NCBI GenBank assembly: GCA_021847645.1
Contig: JAJZQG010000012.1
Coordinates: 1 to 63,280, forward strand
Source of the DNA: Myxococcales bacterium
Lineage (GTDB): Bacteria; Myxococcota_A; Polyangia; Polyangiales; Polyangiaceae
Direction: 5' to 3'
DNA length: 63,280 bases
Within the stretch, counting starts at the first letter, position 1. Every line of letters begins with the position of its first letter. The notes below the pieces were generated by a model. That model worked only from the letters and a program-made list of their open reading frames with translations, made no database searches and was not told the origin of the DNA. This document shows positions 57,029 to 63,280 of the stretch, in pieces. A program made the translations under genes and the position numbers.

Positions 57029-57822
57029 TGGACCGGCCGCAAGCCGCATGGCGCTGGGCCCGTCGCGCTCCCGTGTTCGGCGCGATCGGCTTCGTCTTGC
57101 TCGTGTCGTCGTGCGCTGCGCTGGCCGACGTGATCTCGTCGCGGCCGGTGACTGCGGATGCGTCGTTGTTCGCCTTGCTGGTTCACGGGGCGCGGTCCAC
57201 GCTGGTCATCGTCGTCATCGCGACCAGCTTGTCGTTGGCCGCTGGCCTGGGGCTCGGAGCGGTGGCCGGGTTTTCCGGCGGCAGTTGGGATCGCTCGATC
57301 GCACGGCTGATAGAGCTGGTGGCGGCGTTCCCCACGGTGATCGTGGTGGCGATCGTGTACTCGGCGGTCGAGCAGCCCGGTCTGGCGACCGTGGGTGTTG
57401 CGATCGCGCTGGTGCGGCTGTCGGAGGTGGCGCGCCTGGTGCGTCTCGAGGTGATCGCGTGGCGGAGTTCGGAGCAAGCGCTGGCTGCCCGGGCGATCGG
57501 GGCCACGATGCGGGGAATGTTGCTGTGGCACCTGGGGCCGCGGCTGGCGGTGGTGCTCGCGCAGACGGCGGTGTCCAGCGTGAGCGCGGTGATCGTGATC
57601 GAGACGCTGATGGAGTTCGTCGGCCTGGGCACCGCGCGAACGGCGCCGACGTGGGGCGCGACGCTGGCGCGCGCGGTGGCGGCGGGGCACAACGGCGCGG
57701 CCGTGGCGGTGTTGGCGGCGAGCGTGTTGACCGTGGCATCCGCGCAGATTCTCGCCGAGCATGTGCGGGAATCGTTCGATCCGCACCCCAGACGTGCTAC
57801 CCCTTGCACCCCCCGCGCTTGA
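57025..57822 (+). CDS. Dpp/Opp-type ABC permease, second subunit
   Basis: A 265-residue DppC-like protein with five or six membrane segments and the EAA-type loop (SSEQALAARAIGATMRGMLLWHLGPRL, ALAARAIGAT as core). It pairs with the upstream permease, whose stop lies inside its first codons, so the two are made together. The pair should form the pore of an ABC importer for peptides or related solutes, but the ATPases and binding protein must be elsewhere if the system is functional. Confidence 0.85.
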   Translation: MMDRPQAAWRWARRAPVFGAIGFVLLVSSCAALADVISSRPVTADASLFALLVHGARSTLVIVVIATSLSLAAGLGLGAVAGFSGGSWDRSIARLIELVAAFPTVIVVAIVYSAVEQPGLATVGVAIALVRLSEVARLVRLEVIAWRSSEQALAARAIGATMRGMLLWHLGPRLAVVLAQTAVSSVSAVIVIETLMEFVGLGTARTAPTWGATLARAVAAGHNGAAVAVLAASVLTVASAQILAEHVRESFDPHPRRATPCTPRA

Positions 57823-57857
57823 TGCGCAAATGGGGCCCGTCCAACAAGAGAGGTACG

Positions 57858-58514
57858 ATGGCACGCCAGGCCGCTTCGGCGATTCCCTTTGTCGACGAAC
57901 GCTCCTTCGAGCAGGAAGTGCTGCTCAGCGAGCTTCCCGTGATGGTCGACTTCCAGGCCGACTGGTGCGGGCCCTGCAAGACCATGGCGCCGGAGTTCGA
58001 AGCGTTGGCTCGCGAGCTCGAGGGCAAGGCCAGGTTCGTCAAGGTCGACATCGACCGTTCCCGCATGCTGGCGCAACAGCTTCGCATCCAGTCGGTGCCG
58101 ACGACGATGGTGTTCCTCGGGGGACGGCTGGCCGCCGCCAAGGTCGGCGCCCTGCGCAAGGCCCAGCTACTCCAGATGATCGAGCCGTTCCTGCCGCGCG
58201 CCGAGGGCGCCGTCACTCCTGCCGAGGCGCAAGAGCTGCACAAGCAGGGGCAGATCGTCTTCGTCGACATTCGCGAACAAGCGGCCTACGGACGCGTGCA
58301 CCTGCCCGGCGCCGTCAACCTTCCTGCCGAACAGATCCGTTCCAGACTCGCGGAGCTGCACATGCTGCCCGGCGCGCCGGTGCTCTACTGCCGGGCCGGC
58401 GACAAGGCCAAAGCCTTGGCCGACGAGTTCGCCAAGGACGGCATCGGTGTCGCCTTCCTCGACGGCGGGATCCTGGCTTGGGAGGCCGAAGGCCTGCCCA
58501 TCGAACGGCCCTGA
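57858..58514 (+). CDS. Thioredoxin-rhodanese fusion protein
   Basis: A 218-residue protein. The N-terminal thioredoxin domain (1 to about 112) has the active site W36-C37-G-P-C40 and the cis-Pro in SVPTTM. The C-terminal rhodanese domain (about 118-218) has C177 in LYCRAGDKA, the persulfide-forming Cys, and GRVHLPGAVNLP. Rhodanese loads sulfur from thiosulfate or similar donors, and thioredoxin can reduce the persulfide, so the fusion suggests one-chain sulfane-sulfur transfer or detoxification. Cytoplasmic. The start at 57858 has GAGAGG upstream. It follows the permease by 35 bp. Confidence 0.88.
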   Translation: MARQAASAIPFVDERSFEQEVLLSELPVMVDFQADWCGPCKTMAPEFEALARELEGKARFVKVDIDRSRMLAQQLRIQSVPTTMVFLGGRLAAAKVGALRKAQLLQMIEPFLPRAEGAVTPAEAQELHKQGQIVFVDIREQAAYGRVHLPGAVNLPAEQIRSRLAELHMLPGAPVLYCRAGDKAKALADEFAKDGIGVAFLDGGILAWEAEGLPIERP

Positions 58515-58573
58515 GCCCGCGCCAGGCGCACCGCGACAGACTCGCGCGGACGCTCCGCCGCCGGACGCGGGCT
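58514..58573 (+). terminator. Nested hairpin after the thioredoxin-rhodanese gene
   Basis: AGCCCGCG (58514-58521) pairs with CGCGGGCT (58566-58573), and an inner CCGCG/CGCGG pair lies between them. It starts at the stop codon. Candidate terminator without a T run. Confidence 0.35.
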
Positions 58574-58620
58574 GGGACAGCTCCAGCCAACTCTGGTAGC
58601 CTTCGTGGGGCCTCGGTTCC

Positions 58621-60213
58621 ATGCAGCTCAAACCCGCTACCTTCGCGACCACGGTGCTGACGGCACTGGTCATGACCGCCCCGGCCCGGGCGCAGTCGCG
58701 TCCGACGCTGAGCGGGACTTGGTCTGCCTCTGCCATGGTGGAGCGCTGGAACATCGGCGAGTGGGGCGACAAGTGCGGGCCCAAACCCTCACCGCAAGCG
58801 GCGCCCAGCGGCACGGTCACCATCACCCAGTCCGGCAACGAGCTGAGCATCAGCGGGGCAGGCCGCTCCTACAGCACCACCAACTGTTGGGAGCAGATGC
58901 CCGGCTTGGCCCGCTCGTCGCACTCGGCCTCGGCGCGAGGCTGGTCGAACCGTTGCACCACGGCAGCCAACGACCCGCGGCGCGCCACGGTCGTCACCAC
59001 GATATCGGCCACCGACGACACCATCTCCTTCGACGAGACCGGGTCGTACGCCTTCGTGCTGGAAGGCCAGAACTGCACCGCGGCGGTGCGTCGTTCCCGC
59101 TCGTTCCGCCTGATCCAGCGCGAGGGCGAGGCGCCGTCGACCGCGACGGCTACCGCGACGACCACGGCGTCGGCCCCGCCGGCCGAAACGGCCACGGCAA
59201 CCGCACCTGCGCCAACTCCGGCCAAGGAGCCGTCGCGCTGCGATTCGCCCGGCGATCCCGCGCGCATCGAGGTGCGGCCGGCGCGCAAGCTCATGCGCCC
59301 GGGCGAGGAGTTCTCCTTCACCTCGCGGGTCGCGGACGCGGCCGGCTGCACGCTCAAAGCCACGCCGGCTTGGCGCGTGGCCGGCGGCGACGCCAAGGTG
59401 CGGGTCGAGGCCGACGGCAAGGTCGTGGTGGATACGGCGTCGCCCGAGGGCAAGGCCGAGATCGTTGCATCGCTCAGCGGCCAAAGCGTGAAGGTCACGG
59501 TGGAGGTGGCCAGCCCGGAGCACTACGACGCACTGCTGGCGTCCGGCGGCCTGAACGCCAAGGGCGAGACGGAGGATGCGGCGGTGGCGGTGATTGCCAC
59601 CGGTAGCCTCGGAGGCGGCGCCGCGGTAGCCGAGGACAATGCGCGCAAGCGAAAGTGGATATTCGCCTCCGTGGTGGGTGGCCTGGCAACCGTGCTGGCT
59701 GTCGCCGGCTTGGTGATGCTCCGGCGCAGCTCGCGCAAGCGTCCCGCGGTGGCCGACGACGATGCGGGTCCGGTGGCCGTGCCGGCCACTCCCAGCTCGC
59801 GCGACGAGTCGTTGCGTCCGCGGCAACGGCTGGACGTCTCGGAGATGAACCCTGGCGGGACGCCGACCGAGATGCGCTGTCCGCTCTGCAACACGGACTT
59901 TCCCGCGGGCGGCCTGTACTGCCCGAGCGACGGGACGCGTCTGGTGCGCCCGGCCGCCGGGAGCGACCCGTCGCGCAGCCCGATGGCCGGCTTCTGCCCC
60001 ACGTGCGAGCGCGGGTTCCCGGCGGGAGTCAAGTATTGTCCGGACCATCACGAGGCGCTGGTTCCGGCGCCGCTCTACAACGTATCGACGGCACGCAAGG
60101 AAGCGCCCTTCGCGGAGAAAAAAGGCAAGATCTGCCCCACCTGCGGTGCGCGCTACGACGCCGAAGCCACGTTCTGCGGGAAAGACGGGACCGCGCTGGT
60201 GCTCGTGAATTGA
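58621..60213 (+). CDS. Signal-peptide membrane protein with cytoplasmic zinc ribbons
   Basis: A 530-residue protein. A signal peptide (about 1-24, ending ARAQS) leads to a periplasmic domain with four or five Cys, a Pro/Thr linker and a bacterial-Ig-like (invasin-type) domain at about 215-300 (ARIEVRPARKLMRPGEEFSF). A membrane helix at about 345-365 (WIFASVVGGLATVLAVAGLVML) is followed by three CxxC...C zinc ribbons (CPLCNTDFPAGGLYCPSDG, CPTCERGFPAGVKYCPDHH, CPTCGARYDAEATFCGKDG). By the positive-inside rule the ribbons are cytoplasmic. It looks like a trans-membrane adaptor. Function unknown. Convergent with the zinc-peptidase gene, 9 bp apart. Confidence 0.75.
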   Translation: MQLKPATFATTVLTALVMTAPARAQSRPTLSGTWSASAMVERWNIGEWGDKCGPKPSPQAAPSGTVTITQSGNELSISGAGRSYSTTNCWEQMPGLARSSHSASARGWSNRCTTAANDPRRATVVTTISATDDTISFDETGSYAFVLEGQNCTAAVRRSRSFRLIQREGEAPSTATATATTTASAPPAETATATAPAPTPAKEPSRCDSPGDPARIEVRPARKLMRPGEEFSFTSRVADAAGCTLKATPAWRVAGGDAKVRVEADGKVVVDTASPEGKAEIVASLSGQSVKVTVEVASPEHYDALLASGGLNAKGETEDAAVAVIATGSLGGGAAVAEDNARKRKWIFASVVGGLATVLAVAGLVMLRRSSRKRPAVADDDAGPVAVPATPSSRDESLRPRQRLDVSEMNPGGTPTEMRCPLCNTDFPAGGLYCPSDGTRLVRPAAGSDPSRSPMAGFCPTCERGFPAGVKYCPDHHEALVPAPLYNVSTARKEAPFAEKKGKICPTCGARYDAEATFCGKDGTALVLVN

Positions 60214-60222
60214 ACCGCCTCC

Positions 60223-61431
60223 CTACCTGTCCTTGCAGGGCTTCTCCTGGCACGAGCTCCACAGCGTACGATGGTATCCCTCGCTCTGCCCCAGGCCCCG
60301 ATCCCAGGGCGCTGCGAGCCCATCGTTGATGCCCGGCGACGACCCGTTGCCCTCGAACACGGCGGAGCACGCGGGGAATGACCTCGCGAGCAAGTCCCGC
60401 GTAGCGCTGCCCTGGTAGTACCAGCGGTACATCTCCGCCCAGTTCTCCGTCCCGGATTCGTGGCCGAATCCCGTGCAGTACGCGGTCGCGCAGGGCGCCT
60501 CCCGGGCGGCAGCGTCGAGCTTGCCGCAGTCCTTCCTGTCGCCGCACATCTGCGCGCAAGGCGGACACGTGGGGTCGCTCGCCGACCCGTTCAATACGTT
60601 GTAGTTGACCAAGTGCCCGATCTCGTGCAGCAGCACCGGGCTGAACAGCTCGTGGTCCGCCGCCTGGCCCTCCACCTTCACCCCGTCGAGCTGCACCTGG
60701 TACGCCCAGTATTTGCCGTAGTTGCCGGACGCCCAGTGGTTCATCCCCTCGAACAATCGCTCATGCAGCCAAATCGTGTGACCGTCCCGCGCATCCTTCG
60801 ACGGCTCCTGGCGGTTGAACGGCGCCACCCCGTGCAACAACGGCCGATCGTCGATGACCACGGCCTGGACCTGCTGCAGGTGCCGCCACGGAATCCGCGA
60901 GAGTGTGCGCTCGATGAGCCGGTACCATGCTGGTCCGATGTGCTCCGCCACGTGGACGCGGCGCTTCTGCGCGTTCTTGCCGTCGCGAGGGTGATAGACG
61001 CGTACACAGTGCTTGCGCAGGATGCCGTCGATCTCGCGCGATACTTCCACTTCGCGGTAGCCATATCCGTCGTAGCCGTACTTGCGATTCGGCCCGTGCG
61101 GGTCCGTGTACACGGATAAGGCATAGTCCGTGCGGTAGTCCCGGCAGGACTCGTCGCTGCGCAGATCGTCACGCCAATGCTCTCCCGGCAAGGCTGCGGC
61201 AGCATCTCCAGCCAGCGACTGTCCCGCATCGGGCGGTGCCGCGTCGAACTGCGGAGCTGCCGGCGCCGCCGCAGAACTGGTCGATGCCGCGGCTGGGGCA
61301 GCGAGCAGCTGCCGGGGCGACCTCGCTGTCCCCGGGGCAACGGACTGGGCGGCCTTGCGCGTTCCGCACGCCAGGCTCATCACGCCGGCCGCGGCCGCTA
61401 CAGGTGCCCAGAATCGATGACGTCCGCTCAT
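60223..61431 (-). CDS. Zinc-metallopeptidase-like lipoprotein
   Basis: A 402-residue protein. A lipobox (SLAC, Cys22) marks it as a lipoprotein. After an Ala/Ser/Pro linker the domain carries HEIGH with H269, E270 and H273, the zinc-binding motif, and TENWAEMYRWY about 50 residues later, with a Glu that may be the third ligand. Cys pairs nearby (CPPCAQMCGDRKDC) suggest disulfides. It is probably an envelope or secreted peptidase of an unnamed family. It lies 19 bp downstream of the beta-helix gene on the same strand and may be cotranscribed with it. Confidence 0.75.
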   Translation of the reverse strand: MSGRHRFWAPVAAAAGVMSLACGTRKAAQSVAPGTARSPRQLLAAPAAASTSSAAAPAAPQFDAAPPDAGQSLAGDAAAALPGEHWRDDLRSDESCRDYRTDYALSVYTDPHGPNRKYGYDGYGYREVEVSREIDGILRKHCVRVYHPRDGKNAQKRRVHVAEHIGPAWYRLIERTLSRIPWRHLQQVQAVVIDDRPLLHGVAPFNRQEPSKDARDGHTIWLHERLFEGMNHWASGNYGKYWAYQVQLDGVKVEGQAADHELFSPVLLHEIGHLVNYNVLNGSASDPTCPPCAQMCGDRKDCGKLDAAAREAPCATAYCTGFGHESGTENWAEMYRWYYQGSATRDLLARSFPACSAVFEGNGSSPGINDGLAAPWDRGLGQSEGYHRTLWSSCQEKPCKDR

Positions 61432-61450
61432 GCGATTGCGAGCTTCGCGC

Positions 61451-62896
61451 TCAACTCCTGGGGAAACGACGACGACGGCGAGCGAGCGCCAGGCCCACCA
61501 CGCCCAGCGCGCCGAGCGCCAACGCCTGGCCGCGGGAGGCCCCGGACGCGCTGCAAGCGCAGCCGCTGGGCTCCTGGTTCGAGCTCGCTGCGACGGCGCC
61601 GGCAGCTCCGCCGGTCGTGGCGCTCGCGCCGCCGGTGCCCGGAGCACCGCCGCTTGCCGACGACCCGCCCTGGCCCCCCGCGCCACTCTGTCCACCGGCT
61701 CCGCCCGCACCCGCGGAGCCTCCCGAACCGCCCGTGCCTACGCCGCCCCCTAGCTCATAGGCGCCAACGTCGATGGTGCCCACGATGGCGCGGCCTTCGG
61801 CGGACGCCGGGTGAACGTATTGGAACACCGGTGTGAGGTCGTAGCCGGAGCCCGTGCCCGGCGCGACCCCCTGATCGACGCACGGCGAGCCGGGTTGTAG
61901 ATGGTAGTCGTACGCGGCTGCGTTGACGAACTGAGGGTCGCCTTGGTAATTGCCCTCTTGCACCGCGCCGGCCTGATCGATGACGGTGCCGGGCCCCACG
62001 AAGATGTTGTTGCGCAGCACGACCGGGTCGGTGACTGCCGCGTCGATGCCCAGGAACGTGCCGCCGTTGGGCCGGTCGTTGACGAAGGTGTTGTTGACGA
62101 CGAACAGCAGGTGCGACGGGTTGGCGTCGTTGGCCCCCTCGCGTTGATACGAGACGATGGTGGAATTGTCGGTATTGGGCCCCTGCTCGATGAGGTTGCC
62201 GATGATGTACGAGAGCCCGCCGTTGGGCAGGTCGATCTCGTAGCTGTCGGTTCCGTTCTCGCCCGTGATGCGGTTGTACAGCACGTAGTTCTCCGCTGCG
62301 CGCGACTTGAGCAGGTGCCCGATCTTGGCGTCGTGGGAGTAATTGTAGCGGAACGTCAGACTCGCTACATGGTTGATGTACAAGTTGTGCGTGTACCCGT
62401 CGCCGAAGCCGTTGTTGGCGAATTCCGAGTATTCGATGACAATCTGGCTGCCCGGCTTGTCTCCGGCCAGGATGCCGTCCTCGTTGTCGTGGAAGTAGCA
62501 GTGCCGGATCGTGAGGTTCGTCCCCTCCTGCCGGATGCCCGCGCCGTTCTGGTCCGGCACGGTCGCCCCGGACAGCTCGACGTTCTCGATAACGGTGTTG
62601 TCGCCGCCGATGACCCAGATCGCCTTGCCTCCCGCGTTCTGACCGGCCGCGTCGATCTTCGCGCGCCCGTTGACCCCACGGATCGTCAGGCCGCTGGTCG
62701 ACCAGGAGCACACGTCGCCGTCGTAGTTGCCGGCCGCGTCAATCTCGATCGTGTCCCCCGTCGACGCGGCGGCGATGGCAGCGCAAGGCGCGGCGTAGGT
62801 CTTGCCAGGCCCCACCTGCAGCGTTGCGGCGGCGGCGGTGGAGGCCAACGCCGTGCACCCGATCATCCAACCCGCCGCCATCGTGTTCTTCGTCAT
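61451..62896 (-). CDS. Right-handed beta-helix protein with MYXO-CTERM tail
   Basis: A 481-residue protein. GGAGG before the ATG at 62896 fixes the start. A signal peptide (about 1-23) precedes a pectate-lyase-like right-handed beta-helix with the periodic hydrophobic ladder (GLTIRGVNGRAKIDAAG, NTVIENVELSGATV, LTIRHCYFHDN, QIVIEYSEFANNG). The helix ends near 390. A Gly/Ser/Ala-rich linker with GGAGGQSGAGG-type sequence leads to the MYXO-CTERM tail: CACSASG, helix ALALGALGVVGLAL, then RRRRRF. It is probably a surface-anchored protein that binds or cuts polysaccharide; no catalytic triad can be assigned with confidence. Confidence 0.85.
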   Translation of the reverse strand: MTKNTMAAGWMIGCTALASTAAAATLQVGPGKTYAAPCAAIAAASTGDTIEIDAAGNYDGDVCSWSTSGLTIRGVNGRAKIDAAGQNAGGKAIWVIGGDNTVIENVELSGATVPDQNGAGIRQEGTNLTIRHCYFHDNEDGILAGDKPGSQIVIEYSEFANNGFGDGYTHNLYINHVASLTFRYNYSHDAKIGHLLKSRAAENYVLYNRITGENGTDSYEIDLPNGGLSYIIGNLIEQGPNTDNSTIVSYQREGANDANPSHLLFVVNNTFVNDRPNGGTFLGIDAAVTDPVVLRNNIFVGPGTVIDQAGAVQEGNYQGDPQFVNAAAYDYHLQPGSPCVDQGVAPGTGSGYDLTPVFQYVHPASAEGRAIVGTIDVGAYELGGGVGTGGSGGSAGAGGAGGQSGAGGQGGSSASGGAPGTGGASATTGGAAGAVAASSNQEPSGCACSASGASRGQALALGALGVVGLALARRRRRFPRS

Positions 62897-63280
62897 CCGT
62901 GACCTCCTGCAACGAGCAACGGTCGCATCCGGCCGTTCGTCCGTCAAGGTTGGACCGGCCACCGCGCGATGCGGCGTTCGCGCGCCCTCACTTCTCGCAG
63001 CGGTTCGCCTTTTCGCCGGGCACGGGGCAACGGGCAGGCGTGTCGGACTCGGCTCGGATCTCCTTGGCCCCTGGCTCACGGCACGCCCGCAACGCTTCGC
63101 GTGGCTTCCACTTCCGACCTTTGCCTCTTGACTTCCTCCACCTGCCGGCACTCCGGTCCCATGGCGGCCCCAGGATCTCTTTTGCCCTTGTGCCCGGAGT
63201 CTTCCGGCTGCATGCGGAAAGGGCTTTGTCGAACGCCTCTGCCGTCAAGGTCATCCAGGGTCTCGCATGGACGATGACTA
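62897..63280. other. Region upstream of the beta-helix gene, window end
   Basis: A 384-bp stretch to the window edge. It holds a doubtful small minus-strand frame (62988-63254) and should contain the promoter of the beta-helix gene. No RNA or repeat was recognised. Confidence 0.4.
62988..63254 (-). CDS. Doubtful small basic protein
   Basis: An 88-residue frame with many Arg, Lys and Pro and four Cys (MTLTAEAFDKALSACSRK onward, ending PGEKANRCEK). The first 20 residues look plausible; the rest is Arg-rich as in many shadow frames. There is no clear ribosome site. Listed because no alternative gene explains the interval. Confidence 0.25.
   Translation of the reverse strand: MTLTAEAFDKALSACSRKTPGTRAKEILGPPWDRSAGRWRKSRGKGRKWKPREALRACREPGAKEIRAESDTPARCPVPGEKANRCEK

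Overview
This is a very GC-rich chromosomal window that reads as a myxobacterium, most likely order Polyangiales (Sorangium/Chondromyces-like). The evidence is: two exported proteins with MYXO-CTERM-like tails (Cys-rich motif, one membrane segment, Arg cluster), several FHA proteins, an FHA-PP2C pair, a very large CheB-CheR-PAS-kinase-receiver hybrid, DUF4175, LCCL-domain and many lipoprotein or secreted proteins, and strong GC3-type codon use that creates long shadow frames on the opposite strand. No rRNA, tRNA, CRISPR array, integrase or complete insertion sequence was recognised.

Layout. 1-8.1 kb: a possible gene end, a DUF2267 protein, intergenic repeat copy A, an SGNH-hydrolase-like membrane protein, a MYXO-CTERM protein, a papain-like exported peptidase and a double-FHA membrane protein. 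8.4-15.5 kb: a patatin phospholipase, a BtuF-like metal-receptor-fold protein, the minus-strand glycogen operon glgC-glgA-coiled-coil protein, and an ABC-F ATPase. 15.8-22.7 kb: the 1511-residue hybrid kinase, a palindromic intergenic element, a tandem-LCCL lipoprotein, a phosphatase-like protein and a TetR regulator divergent from fadH (2,4-dienoyl-CoA reductase) across a double operator-like site. 24.9-31.9 kb: a membrane sulfatase/phosphotransferase-fold protein, a cytidylate-kinase-like protein, a heptad-repeat DUF202 protein, two unknown proteins and a TIGR00027-type methyltransferase.

31.9-41.8 kb: a plus-strand run DUF4175 protein, exported gluzincin peptidase, psd and a proline-rich methyltransferase, with two ATGA stop-start overlaps, then a Cys-rich lipoprotein and an L,D-transpeptidase. 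41.9-47.2 kb is the accessory-looking stretch: an Rpn-type PD-(D/E)XK nuclease with an internal 12-bp repeat, a decayed gene, a SIR2-like protein with NADase-type residues, a conserved-looking hypothetical, a 42-43-bp minisatellite, repeat copy B and a pyrimidine-rich minisatellite. 47.2-58.5 kb: a GMC oxidoreductase with a small partner, threonine aldolase and a TPR lipoprotein in an overlapping operon; an acidic protein; a beta-barrel; and a zinc-ribbon/FHA protein, PP2C phosphatase, two Dpp-type permeases and a thioredoxin-rhodanese fusion. 58.6-63.3 kb: a zinc-ribbon membrane protein, a zinc-peptidase lipoprotein and a beta-helix MYXO-CTERM protein.

The strongest unexplained signal is a roughly 400-bp intergenic element present twice in direct orientation (889-1288 and 46452-46867). 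It has colinear 20-bp identical blocks and two conserved hairpins, and a related hairpin occurs a third time at 43064-43100. The SIR2/Rpn stretch is the best candidate for a defence or mobile-element function.
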